A stretch of 64,000 nt of DNA from Hydrogenophaga sp. (GTDB lineage: Bacteria; Pseudomonadota; Gammaproteobacteria; Burkholderiales; Burkholderiaceae_C): positions 62,001 to 126,000 of the forward strand of contig NZ_JAUSCF010000002.1 in the NCBI RefSeq assembly GCF_030651625.1. Reading direction: 5' to 3'. Positions within the stretch are counted from its first letter, which is position 1; every line of letters starts with the position of its first letter. The notes beneath the pieces were generated by a model that saw nothing but the letters and a program-made list of their open reading frames with translations, was not told where the DNA came from and did no database searches. The position numbers and the translations under genes are program-made. Shown one piece after another: positions 17,861 to 26,878 of the stretch.

Positions 17861-19177
17861 TCAGGTGGTGGCAGCGTCTTCGGACTCGTCGCCTTCTTGC
17901 AGGATCGCTGAAATCAGCACCTGGTCGATGCGACGGCCGTCCAGAACCAGCACCTCAAAGCGCCACCCCGCGCAGTCCACCTGCTGATGCAGGTCGAGCA
18001 GATCACCGGCCACCGTCTGCATCAGGCCGGCCACCGTGTTGTACCGGCCCTTGTCTTCATCTGGCAGTTCATCGATGGCCAGGCGGGACTTGAGTTCGGC
18101 CACAGGCATCGCGCCGTCGACCAGCCAGGCCCCGTCCTCGCGTTGGGTGGCCCAGGCATCGACCGATGCCTGTGGTGAAAGTTCACCCGTGATGGCCTCC
18201 AGCATGTCCAGCGGCGTGAGCAGCCCCTGCACCACGCCGTACTCGTCCACCACCAGGGCCATACGGGTGGAACGTTCGCGGAACTGTTCCAGCAACTCCA
18301 TGCCGCTGAGGGTCTCGGGCACGAACACCGCTGGCTGCACATGTTCGCGAATGGCCCCGTTCACGCCATCGGCCTGCAACGACAGCAAGTGCGGCAAATG
18401 GATCACGCCCACCACATCGTCAAGGCCTCCTCGGCAAACCGGGTACCAGGAATGGCCCGTGGTCCAGGCCTTCTGCACGGCAATGTCGATGGTGTCCTGT
18501 GCATCGAGCCACTTGATTTCCGAATGCGGCACCATGATGGAAGTGAGCTGCCGGTCATCGAGCAGGAACACATTTCGCACCATCTGGTGCTCGTGCTCCT
18601 CAATGATGCCGGCGTCCACACCGTGCTCCAGGTGCGCCTGCAGCTCCGCTTCGGTCACGTCCTTGGGGGACTCTGAAGGAATGCGCAGCAGGCGCAGCAC
18701 CAGATTGGTGGAAAGGGCCAGCAAGGCCACAAAAGGTTTGGCCGCGGTGGCCAGAAACAGCACGGGGCGTGCCATCCATCGTGCGATCTGCTCGGGTGCA
18801 CTCTGACCGATGCGCTTGGAGACGAGTTCACCGAACACGATGGTGATGTAGGTCACGCCAATCACCACCACGGCCGTACCCAGGGCATTGGCGACCCCTG
18901 TCGACATGCCCCAGCGCTCGAAGGTGAGACTCAGTCCGGCGCCAAACGCACCTTCGCCCACGATGCCGTTGAGCAGGGCAATCGTGGTATTGCCCATCTG
19001 GATGGTGGAGAAAAACTGGGTGGGGTTGTCCTGCAGCCGCATCACGGCCACGGCGCCCTTGTCTCCGCTGGCCGCCAGCGTTTCGATCCGAACGCGACGA
19101 CTGGACACCACAGCGATTTCCGTCATGGAAAAGACACCGCTGAGCAAGGTCAAAAAGGCAATCAGCAATATGTCCAT
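17861..19177 (-). CDS. CorC/HlyC-family (CNNM-like) membrane protein with CBS pair
   Basis: A 438-residue protein. The N-terminal CNNM transmembrane domain (about residues 1-180) starts MDILLIAFLTLLSGVFSMTEIAVV and includes VFGELVSKRIG. The tandem CBS region (about 200-330) holds DVVGVIHLPHLL and MALVVDEYGVVQGLLTPLDMLEAITGEL. A C-terminal CorC_HlyC domain contains LVDGAMPVAELKSRL and YNTVAGLM. The family is implicated in Mg2+/Co2+ homeostasis and efflux. The start at 19177 lies only 9 bases from the divergent apaH start, so the two genes' promoters must overlap each other's coding ends. Confidence 0.9.
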   Translation of the reverse strand: MDILLIAFLTLLSGVFSMTEIAVVSSRRVRIETLAASGDKGAVAVMRLQDNPTQFFSTIQMGNTTIALLNGIVGEGAFGAGLSLTFERWGMSTGVANALGTAVVVIGVTYITIVFGELVSKRIGQSAPEQIARWMARPVLFLATAAKPFVALLALSTNLVLRLLRIPSESPKDVTEAELQAHLEHGVDAGIIEEHEHQMVRNVFLLDDRQLTSIMVPHSEIKWLDAQDTIDIAVQKAWTTGHSWYPVCRGGLDDVVGVIHLPHLLSLQADGVNGAIREHVQPAVFVPETLSGMELLEQFRERSTRMALVVDEYGVVQGLLTPLDMLEAITGELSPQASVDAWATQREDGAWLVDGAMPVAELKSRLAIDELPDEDKGRYNTVAGLMQTVAGDLLDLHQQVDCAGWRFEVLVLDGRRIDQVLISAILQEGDESEDAATT

Positions 19178-19186
19178 AATTTGTGG

Positions 19187-20023
19187 ATGGCACTTTACAT
19201 GATCGGCGACGTGCAGGGCTGCGACGAGGCCTTGGGGCAACTGCTGGAAAAGGTCGGGTTCTCGCGCAGCAGGGACACGCTCTACCTGCTGGGGGATCTG
19301 GTCAACCGGGGGCCACTATCGCTGGCGGTGCTGCGCCGCCTGACCGCACTGGAAGGTTCGGCACACTGCCTTCTGGGCAACCATGACCTGCATCTGCTCG
19401 CCACCGCCCAGGGCGTGCGCAAGCCGCACCGCAGCGACACCGTGGGCGACATTCTGAGCGCGCCGGATCGCGGCGCATTGCTCGACTGGTTGCGCGCCCG
19501 TCCCATGGCCATGTTCGAACACGGCTGGCTGATGGTGCACGCCGGCGTGCTGCCGCAGTGGGATGTCGCGCTGACGCTGCAGCTGGCTGGTGAACTGGAA
19601 GCCGTGTTGCGAAGCCCGGACTGGGTGGACTTCCTGCACCACATGTACGGTAACGAGCCCTCGCAGTGGCAGGACGATCTTGCAGGGGCTGAACGCTTGA
19701 GGGTGGTGGTCAATGCCCTGACGCGGCTTCGTTTCTGTTCGGCGCAGGGCGTCATGGAGTTTGACAGCAAGGACAGCGCAGCCACTGCGCCTGAGGGATA
19801 CATGCCCTGGTTCGACGTCCCGGAACGCCGGACCAGAGGGGTGTCGGTGGCTTTCGGGCACTGGTCCACGCTGCAAGGCGCAGGATCCGCAGGCGTGCTG
19901 CCGCTGGACACCGGCTGTGTGTGGGGAGGTAGCCTGACAGCAGCCCGCATCTCATCGCCTGGCAAGGTCAGCGAGATCATCTCTATGCCCTGTGCACAGA
20001 CTTGTAAACCTGGCATGAACTGA
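19187..20023 (+). CDS. apaH: Bis(5'-nucleosyl)-tetraphosphatase (symmetrical) ApaH
   Basis: A 278-residue metallophosphoesterase that cleaves diadenosine tetraphosphate (and Np4 RNA caps) to two ADP. The metal-binding motifs appear in order: GDVQGC, GDLVNRGP, GNHD, a downstream MVHAGV histidine, and FGHWSTL. Length matches the family. The ATG at 19187 gives MALYMIGDVQG; a TTG two codons upstream is also in frame. The leader is only 9 bases to the divergent CorC-type start, and no strong Shine-Dalgarno is visible. Confidence 0.95.
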   Translation: MALYMIGDVQGCDEALGQLLEKVGFSRSRDTLYLLGDLVNRGPLSLAVLRRLTALEGSAHCLLGNHDLHLLATAQGVRKPHRSDTVGDILSAPDRGALLDWLRARPMAMFEHGWLMVHAGVLPQWDVALTLQLAGELEAVLRSPDWVDFLHHMYGNEPSQWQDDLAGAERLRVVVNALTRLRFCSAQGVMEFDSKDSAATAPEGYMPWFDVPERRTRGVSVAFGHWSTLQGAGSAGVLPLDTGCVWGGSLTAARISSPGKVSEIISMPCAQTCKPGMN

Positions 20024-20061
20024 GGCAATGCAACGCCTTCGACGCGCGCTGCCAGAGGGAT

Positions 20062-21576
20062 TCAGCGCTCGCTCTGTTCGATGGCGGGATGCTGCTGCGG
20101 CTCCTCCGCCACTGCGGGCTCTGGCGGCGCTGCTTGCACCTCGGCACGCTTGAACAGGGCGGGGACCTTCTTGCGGCTCTTGATGTTGGGAGAGGCGCTG
20201 CGCGCCGCTGGCCGCTGGGATTGCTCCCACGATGGCGGCTGGGCATCCGCTGCGATGGTCGGCTCGTAGGGCTTGTCAAACAAGGGATCTGCGGGCGGGC
20301 GTGGTGCTCTCGGAGCACGTGGCGGTGGCGCTTCACTGCGCGGTGCTCGCGCTTCTCGCGCCGGTCGCTCGCTGCCTTCGCCCTGCTGCCATGCACGCTG
20401 CCCATCGTTGAAGTGGCCAGCTGGACGGCGGTCGGCTTCGAGCTCCAGGGCTTCAAGTTCGAGCTTCTTGCCCAGCAGCTTTTCAAGATCCCCCATGAGC
20501 CGGGCATCTCGCCCACTCACAAATGACACCGCCAGGCCCGACGCACCTGCGCGACCGGTGCGGCCGATGCGGTGCACATAATCTTCGGCGTTGAATGGAA
20601 TGTCGAAGTTGAACACCGCAGGCACATCCTTGATGTCCAGGCCGCGCGCGGCCACATCGGTGCACACCAGCAGGTCGACCGCGCCGGACTTGAATGCGTC
20701 GAGGGCTTTCAGGCGTTCATCCTGGCTTTTGTCACCGTGCAGTGCGGTGGTGTTGAGGCCTTCACGCTCCAGCGAGCGGGCCAGGCGCGCGCAACCCAGC
20801 TTGCTGTTGACAAACACGAAGGCCTGCTTGAGGCCGCGATCGCGAAGGATCTGCTTGAGCACGGCGCGTTTGTCGTCGTCGTCCACGCGGTAGAAGTGCT
20901 GCTCCACGGTGGAGGCTGTGGCATTGGAGCGCGCGACCTCGATGGTCACCGGGTCTTGCAGGTAGCTGTTGGCCAGCCGCTTGATTTCAGGTGAGAACGT
21001 GGCCGAGAACAGCAGCGTGGTGCGCTGCTTGGGCAGATACGAGAGGATGCGCTGCAGATCGGGCAGAAAGCCGATATCGAGCATGCGGTCGGCTTCGTCG
21101 AGCACCACGTACTCGACCTGGTTGAGCACACAGTTCTTGGCCTCGATGTGGTCCAGCAGGCGCCCTGGCGTGGCCACCAGCACCTCCACGCCCTTCTTCA
21201 GTTCGGCGGTCTGAGGTTTCATGTCCATGCCACCGAACACCACCATGCTGCGCAGGTTGGTGTACTTGGCGTAGAGCTTCACCTGCTCGGCCACCTGATC
21301 AGCCAGTTCACGCGTGGGCAGCAGCACCAGCGCACGCACCGGGTGGCGTGCGGGCGACGTGGAACTGTTGTCGTGCTTCATCATGCGCTGCAGCAGCGGC
21401 AGTGTGAAGGCGGCGGTCTTGCCGGTGCCGGTCTGGGCTGCGCCCATCACGTCACGGCCTTGCAGCACCACGGGAATCGCTTGCGCCTGAATCGGCGTCA
21501 TGTTCTCGTAGCCCATTTCGGCCACGGCCTTCTCAAGCAAGGGAGAGAGGGAAAGTTCGGAGAAAGATTGGGTCAT
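20062..21576 (-). CDS. rhlE: DEAD-box RNA helicase, RhlE type
   Basis: A 504-residue ATP-dependent RNA helicase. Motifs in order: the Q-motif GYENMTPIQAQAIP, Walker A AQTGTGKT, PTRELADQ, TPGRLLDH, the DEAD box in VLDEADRML, FSATFS, the RNA-binding RGLDI region, and HRIGRTGRAG. After the helicase core (to about residue 375) comes a basic, Pro/Arg/Ala-rich tail of about 130 residues, common in RhlE proteins, that likely contacts RNA. The start is placed at ATG 21576 (MTQSFSELSLS), not the in-frame TTG three codons upstream. It converges on apaH. Confidence 0.93.
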   Translation of the reverse strand: MTQSFSELSLSPLLEKAVAEMGYENMTPIQAQAIPVVLQGRDVMGAAQTGTGKTAAFTLPLLQRMMKHDNSSTSPARHPVRALVLLPTRELADQVAEQVKLYAKYTNLRSMVVFGGMDMKPQTAELKKGVEVLVATPGRLLDHIEAKNCVLNQVEYVVLDEADRMLDIGFLPDLQRILSYLPKQRTTLLFSATFSPEIKRLANSYLQDPVTIEVARSNATASTVEQHFYRVDDDDKRAVLKQILRDRGLKQAFVFVNSKLGCARLARSLEREGLNTTALHGDKSQDERLKALDAFKSGAVDLLVCTDVAARGLDIKDVPAVFNFDIPFNAEDYVHRIGRTGRAGASGLAVSFVSGRDARLMGDLEKLLGKKLELEALELEADRRPAGHFNDGQRAWQQGEGSERPAREARAPRSEAPPPRAPRAPRPPADPLFDKPYEPTIAADAQPPSWEQSQRPAARSASPNIKSRKKVPALFKRAEVQAAPPEPAVAEEPQQHPAIEQSER

Positions 21577-21728
21577 TGGCTTCAAAGTTAGCCCGTTATT
21601 GTCTCACTTTGACGATTTTTCGCTGAAAAGCGCTCTAAATGACTCAAGCAGAACCGCCCCGGTCGCATTGGAATCGTCTCCGTCCGGCCACAGCCTGGGC
21701 GGCGAGTCACATTCCGAAGCAGGGAATG

Positions 21729-22631
21729 TCAAAGACTTTTTGAACTGAACGTGTCACAAGCCTGCACGCTGCCCGTCTGCAGACCGGTGTTGAACCAGCG
21801 CTGACGTTGCGCACTCGTCCCATGGGTGAAGCTGTCGGGCACGATCTGGCCCTGACTCTTGCGTTGCAGGGCGTCGTCACCGATGGCCGCAGCCGCGTTC
21901 AGCGCTTCCTCCACATCGCCAGGCTCCAGGATGGCGCCGGTTCTGTGATTGTGGTGGGCCCAGATTCCGGCGAAACAGTCGGCCTGCAACTCCAGCTTCA
22001 CACTCATGGCGTTGTATTCGCGCTGGCTGACACGACCGCGCATCTGGTCCATCTTGCCGGTGATGCCCAGCAGATTCTGCACGTGGTGACCCACTTCGTG
22101 CGCAATCACGTACGCCTGCGCGAAGTCGCCCGGTGCGCCCAGCTGGCTGCGCAGCGTGTCGTAAAAACTGAGATCGATGTAGACCTTCTGGTCGCCCGGG
22201 CAGTAGAACGGCCCCATGGCCGACTGGCCGGTGCCACACGCCGTTGGCGTGGCACCCCTAAAAAGCACCAGGCGCGGTTTCTGGTAGGTGGATCCAGCCT
22301 GCTGGAACATGGGGCCCCACACATCTTCGGTGCCACCGAGCACGGCGGCCACGAAACGACCCATGTCGTCGGTGGGTGCCTGCGTTGGCCCGGGGGCGGT
22401 CTGGGACTGTTCGGTCGGCGCCACCAGATCGCCACCGCCGCTGAGCGCTCCCAGGATGGTGATGGGATTGATGCCGAATATCCAGCCCGCCACCAATGCG
22501 ACCACGATGGTGCCCAGCCCGATGTTGCGGCCGCCACCACCGCGCCCCCCGCCACCGAACATGCCCCCTCGGCCGGTTTGCGAACGGCGGTCTTCCACCT
22601 GGTCAGACTGGCGGTTTTTTTCCCACTTCAT
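21729..22631 (-). CDS. YpfJ-type neutral zinc metallopeptidase
   Basis: A 300-residue protein of the putative neutral zinc metallopeptidase family. The N-terminus is basic with a Gly-rich stretch ([15 protein letters not shown]), followed by one membrane helix (about residues 38-57, [18 protein letters not shown]). The C-terminal domain carries the zinc motif HEVGHH, with downstream [15 protein letters not shown] supplying the third ligand region, and [15 protein letters not shown] upstream. It is probably membrane-anchored with the catalytic domain outside the cytoplasm; its substrate is unknown. It lies on the same strand 89 bases downstream of dcd. Confidence 0.88.
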   Translation of the reverse strand: MKWEKNRQSDQVEDRRSQTGRGGMFGGGGRGGGGRNIGLGTIVVALVAGWIFGINPITILGALSGGGDLVAPTEQSQTAPGPTQAPTDDMGRFVAAVLGGTEDVWGPMFQQAGSTYQKPRLVLFRGATPTACGTGQSAMGPFYCPGDQKVYIDLSFYDTLRSQLGAPGDFAQAYVIAHEVGHHVQNLLGITGKMDQMRGRVSQREYNAMSVKLELQADCFAGIWAHHNHRTGAILEPGDVEEALNAAAAIGDDALQRKSQGQIVPDSFTHGTSAQRQRWFNTGLQTGSVQACDTFSSKSL

Positions 22632-22720
22632 GGACGCATTCCTCGGGTTGGGTGCCAGTTGTACTCATACCGTGGCGCACGGGGCAACGCCAGCCTCGCC
22701 GGGGCGTTTGCCTGAGCTCT

Positions 22721-23287
<567 letters not shown>

Positions 23288-23404
23288 GGGGAGTCATTGT
23301 AGGGAGATGCACGACATGAAAGTCCGGTTCCTGCAACGCCATCGGCATTCTCTGACGCTCAGGCTGCGCCAGCCTTCCAGAAATGGCCTCACAACTGCTC
23401 ATGT

Positions 23405-23426
23405 ATTTTCAGTAATTACTGAAAAT
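23405..23426. promoter_or_regulatory. Perfect 22-bp palindrome, likely GbsR/MarR operator
   Basis: The half-site ATTTTCAGTAA at 23405-23415 is followed directly by its exact reverse complement at 23416-23426, centred 38 bases before the ATG of the GbsR/MarR-type regulator. A dimeric winged-helix regulator would bind such a site; autoregulation, and control of the following cydAB, is the simplest reading. The site also faces dcd. Confidence 0.7.
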
Positions 23427-23453
23427 TCAGACGGAACTGGCTACATTTCTGGC

Positions 23454-24059
23454 ATGTCACTGCAAGAACACCTCCCTCCTCTGAACCGCGAGTTCGTGGC
23501 CCATTTCGGCGAAATGGGCAGCCGATGGGGCATCAACCGCACCGTTGGCCAGATCTATGCCCTGCTGTTCATTTCGTCGCGCGCGCTCAATGCCGACGAA
23601 ATCGCCGAGACCCTGGAGTTCTCCCGATCCAACGTGAGCATGGGCCTGAAGGAACTGCAGGCGTGGCGCCTGGTGCGCCTGCGCCACCAGCCGGGCGACC
23701 GGCGCGAATATTTCGAAGCTCCGGCCGACGTATGGGAGATTTTCCGTGTGCTGGCGGAAGAACGGCGCCGACGCGAGGTGGAGCCCACGTTGTCGATGCT
23801 GCGCACGGCCTTGCTGGAAAAACCCACCAACGATGCCGAACGCCATGCGCAGGCCCGCATGCGCGAAATGCACGACCTGATCGACCGCCTGATGACCTGG
23901 TTCGACGACGTGCAGAAGCTCGCGCCGGAAACTGCCATGCAGCTGATGGGTATGGGCACCAAGGTGACACGCGTGCTGGAACTGAAGGACCGTCTCACAG
24001 GCAGGTCGTCCAAGCGCACGGAGCCGCCACCGGAACCGTCGCTGGACGCCGCCGCCTGA
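23454..24059 (+). CDS. GbsR/MarR-family transcriptional regulator
   Basis: A 201-residue regulator. The N-terminal winged helix reads MGSRWGINRTVGQIYALLFIS, then ALNADEIAETLEFSRSNVSMGLKEL as the DNA-recognition helix, then RREYFEAPADVWEIF, the GbsR-type wing. A helical C-terminal dimerisation segment and a charged Pro-rich tail follow. The start ATG at 23454 lies just after a perfect 22-bp palindrome. It is 38 bases upstream of cydA on the same strand and so is probably a local regulator of the bd oxidase operon; the effector is unknown. Confidence 0.88.
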   Translation: MSLQEHLPPLNREFVAHFGEMGSRWGINRTVGQIYALLFISSRALNADEIAETLEFSRSNVSMGLKELQAWRLVRLRHQPGDRREYFEAPADVWEIFRVLAEERRRREVEPTLSMLRTALLEKPTNDAERHAQARMREMHDLIDRLMTWFDDVQKLAPETAMQLMGMGTKVTRVLELKDRLTGRSSKRTEPPPEPSLDAAA

Positions 24060-24097
24060 TTGCCTGATTCTCTGACACGCCCAACCGGAAAACCCCC

Positions 24098-25465
24098 ATG
24101 GACGCCTTGATCCTGTCGCGCATGCAGTTCGCGGCCAACATCAGCTTTCACATCCTGTTTCCCACCATCACCATCGCGTTGTGTTGGTTCCTGTTGTTCT
24201 TCCGGCTGCGCTTCATCAAGACGCGCGATCCCGCCTGGGAAGAGGCTTATTACTTCTGGACCAAGGTGTTTGCGCTGACCTTCGCATTGGGCGTGGTCTC
24301 CGGCATCGTCATGAGCTTCCAGTTTGGCACCAACTGGCCCGGCTTCATGGAGCGCACAGGCAACATCTCCGGCCCGCTGCTGGGCTACGAGGTGCTCACC
24401 GCGTTCTTCCTCGAGGCCAGCTTCCTCGGCATCATGTTGTTCGGCCGTGGACGGGTGTCGGAACGCGTGCACCTGATCGCCACGTTTCTCGTGGCGTTTG
24501 GCACCACCATGTCGGCATTCTGGATCCTGAGCCTGAATTCCTGGATGCAGACACCGGCCGGCTTTGAAATCGTGGACGGTCAGTTCATCCCCACCGACTG
24601 GTTCGCGGTGGTGTTCAACCCCTCGTTCCCCTACCGGCTGGCCCACAAGCTGCTGGCCTCTGCACTCACGGCATCGTTCCTGATCGCCGGTCTGTGCGCC
24701 TGGCAGATCATCAAGGGCAGCGCCACCGCCGGCACCCACAAGGCCATGCGCAGCGCCCTGGTGGCCGCGGCCTTGGTGATTCCGGTCCAGTTTTTCGCGG
24801 GCGACCTGCACGGCCTCAACACGCTGGAGCACCAGCCCGCCAAGGTGGCGGCCATGGAAGGCATCTGGGAAACCGAATCCGGTGCCCCGCTGACCCTTTT
24901 CGGCATCCCGGACCAGGCCTCCGGCACGACCCACTACGCGATCAAGATCCCCAAGCTCGCCAGCCTCATCCTCACGCACGACCTCAACGGCGAGGTCAAG
25001 GGAATCAACGAATTTCCAGACGCTCACCCACCGGTTGCGCCGGTGTTCTGGGCGTTTCGGGTGATGGTGGGCGTGGGCACGCTGATGCTCGCCGTGGCCT
25101 GGTTCGCCGCCTGGCAGTTGTGGCGCCGGCGTGGGCAAAGTGCCAGTGGCAAGGTGCAACTGCCACGACCGCTGCTGTATGTGCTCGCGGGCATGACCTT
25201 CTCGGGCTGGGTGGCCACGCTCTCGGGCTGGTACGTGACTGAAATCGGTCGACAGCCCTTTGTGGTGCACGGCCTGCTTCGCACCAGCGAGGTGGCGACC
25301 CAGATCGCGCCGCCCATGATCGCGCTCACCCTCACCGCCTACCTGATCGTCTACGGGCTGCTGCTGGTCACTTACATCGGGGTGCTCAAGTACATGGCCG
25401 AAAACCCCTTCAAGCACGCCCCTTTGCCCGGTCACGAAGCCGACCTCGGCAAAGCCGGCGTCTGA
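24098..25465 (+). CDS. cydA: Cytochrome bd-type quinol oxidase subunit I (CioA-like, short Q-loop)
   Basis: A 455-residue multi-pass heme subunit that oxidises quinol and reduces O2. It starts MDALILSRMQFAANISFHILFPT, which carries the heme ligand histidine, and contains FALGVVSGIVMSFQFGTNWP, WILSLNSWMQTP and the GWYVTEIGRQP quinol-oxidase signature. The length, clearly below the roughly 520 residues of E. coli CydA, indicates the short Q-loop of the cyanide-insensitive (CioA) group. It is followed by cydB after 15 bases. No cydX-like peptide is seen downstream. Confidence 0.94.
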   Translation: MDALILSRMQFAANISFHILFPTITIALCWFLLFFRLRFIKTRDPAWEEAYYFWTKVFALTFALGVVSGIVMSFQFGTNWPGFMERTGNISGPLLGYEVLTAFFLEASFLGIMLFGRGRVSERVHLIATFLVAFGTTMSAFWILSLNSWMQTPAGFEIVDGQFIPTDWFAVVFNPSFPYRLAHKLLASALTASFLIAGLCAWQIIKGSATAGTHKAMRSALVAAALVIPVQFFAGDLHGLNTLEHQPAKVAAMEGIWETESGAPLTLFGIPDQASGTTHYAIKIPKLASLILTHDLNGEVKGINEFPDAHPPVAPVFWAFRVMVGVGTLMLAVAWFAAWQLWRRRGQSASGKVQLPRPLLYVLAGMTFSGWVATLSGWYVTEIGRQPFVVHGLLRTSEVATQIAPPMIALTLTAYLIVYGLLLVTYIGVLKYMAENPFKHAPLPGHEADLGKAGV

Positions 25466-25480
25466 AGTCAGGAGCATCCG

Positions 25481-26485
25481 ATGAACATGACCTGGGCCGA
25501 ATGGCTTCCCCTGATCTTTCTGGCCGTGATGGGCCTGTCACTGCTCGCCTACGTGGTGCTCGACGGCTACGACCTGGGTGTGGGCCTGCTGCTACCGCTG
25601 GCGGATGATGCACAAAAGGACATCATGATCGCCAGCATCGGTCCGTTCTGGGATGCCAACGAAACCTGGCTGGTGCTGGGCGTGGGCGTTTTGCTGGTGG
25701 CGTTCCCGTTTGCCCACGGGTTGGTGCTGCAGGCCCTGTACCTGCCGGTGGCCGTGATGCTGATCGGACTGATCCTGCGAGGCGTGGCGTTCGACTTCCG
25801 GGTAAAGGCGCCACTTGCCTACAAGGCGTTCTGGAACCGGGCGTTCTTCGCTGGTTCGCTCCTGGCCAGCAGCGCGCAGGGCTGGATGCTGGGCAGCTAC
25901 ATCACCGGCTTCGACAAGGGCCTGCTGGGTCTGGCATTCAGCCTGGGCATCGCCCTCACGCTCCCGGCGGCCTACACACTCCTTGGAGCGGGCTGGCTGA
26001 TCATGAAGGCCGAGGGTGAGCTACAGGAACGTGCGGTGCAATGGGCCCGGCGCGTGCTCTGGCCCATGGGTTTTGCGCTGGTAGCCATCTCCGCCGCCAC
26101 CCCACTGGTGAACCCGGCAGTGATCGACAAATGGTTCGGCTTTCCCGAGGTGTTTGCTCTGCTGCCGGTGCCGCTGAGCTGCGCCGTGGCGTTCTTTGCG
26201 GTGCGCTGGGTGGTGACCCACCCGGACGTGGTGAAGGCCGGCTACGGCTGGGTGGTGTTCGTGGCCACGGTGCTGATCTTCGTGCTGGCCTTCTTCGGTC
26301 TGTCGTACAGCATCTACCCGGACATCGTGATCGGACAGATGACGGTGTGGGAAGCAGCCATTGCGACCGAGTCGCTCACCGTGATCTTCGTGGGCGTGGC
26401 GATCACGCTGCCCGTGATCATCGGCTACACCATCTTCATGTACCGGGTGTTCTGGGGGAAAGCGCGGGCATTGACGTATGGCTAG
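25481..26485 (+). CDS. cydB: Cytochrome bd-type quinol oxidase subunit II (CioB-like)
   Basis: A 334-residue multi-pass partner of CydA. Family landmarks are LSLLAYVVLDGYDLGVGLLLPL near the N-terminus, IGPFWDANETWLVLGVGVLLVAFP, GVAFDFRVKA and the C-terminal LPVIIGYTIFMYRVFWGKA. An AGGAG Shine-Dalgarno precedes the ATG, and the short spacing to cydA means co-translation from one message with the GbsR-type gene. The operon ends here; a GC-rich interspersed repeat follows at once and may act as a terminator or RNA stabiliser. Confidence 0.95.
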   Translation: MNMTWAEWLPLIFLAVMGLSLLAYVVLDGYDLGVGLLLPLADDAQKDIMIASIGPFWDANETWLVLGVGVLLVAFPFAHGLVLQALYLPVAVMLIGLILRGVAFDFRVKAPLAYKAFWNRAFFAGSLLASSAQGWMLGSYITGFDKGLLGLAFSLGIALTLPAAYTLLGAGWLIMKAEGELQERAVQWARRVLWPMGFALVAISAATPLVNPAVIDKWFGFPEVFALLPVPLSCAVAFFAVRWVVTHPDVVKAGYGWVVFVATVLIFVLAFFGLSYSIYPDIVIGQMTVWEAAIATESLTVIFVGVAITLPVIIGYTIFMYRVFWGKARALTYG

Positions 26486-26878
26486 GAACACCCCCCTGCG
26501 CCGCTGACGCGGCTTCCCCCCCTCCGTGGCGCGCCTTCGGCACTTCGAGGGGGGACGCACCTGGTGGCCCGGCGAAGCCGGTTCCACAGGTGCCCTGGAT
26601 AGGGACATTTCGCTCCGGAAACGCTGCATGTTCTTCCCTTGCTGGCGAGCCTGCACTTTTCCAGGATGGGTGGGTTGGGTGCGCGGGCGCAGGGACGATT
26701 CGCGGTTGCCACAGAGCCTGTGTGCCAATCAAGGTATTGACGCAGTCACGGCAGCGTCCACTGAAAGCCGCCCGCGAGCTGGACCGGAGAACGGACACCC
26801 GGCCCACCCGCCCCGCCACAAAAGCCACTCACAATAAGTCGCACCAAAAAGAACGTGCGAGACAAGGCGACAGGGAAG
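26486..26878. other. Gene-free gap between cydB and guaD
   Basis: These 393 bases separate the convergent cydB and guaD. The first third is the interspersed repeat described separately. The rest is ordinary GC-rich sequence; I see no gene, no RNA structure and no clear intrinsic terminator in it. Confidence 0.5.
26490..26605. repeat. Interspersed GC-rich repeat after cydB
   Basis: This is the clearest copy of the family: CCCCCCTGCGCCGCTGACGC, a second C-run, CTCCGTGGCGCGCCTTCGG, CGAGGGGGGA, CCCGGCGAAGCCGGTTCC and GTGCCCTGGAT. C-run and G-run can pair, as can CCGGC/GCCGG. It matches 4545-4735 nearly base for base in its first half. Confidence 0.8.

Noticed and set aside
23555..25477. A 640-codon open frame on the minus strand opposite the GbsR-type gene and cydA
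   Set aside because: It covers two certain genes in antisense, has low-complexity composition and no ribosome site.
26486..26600. A cydX-like small gene after cydB
   Set aside because: No short hydrophobic frame with a ribosome site is present; the interspersed repeat begins at once.
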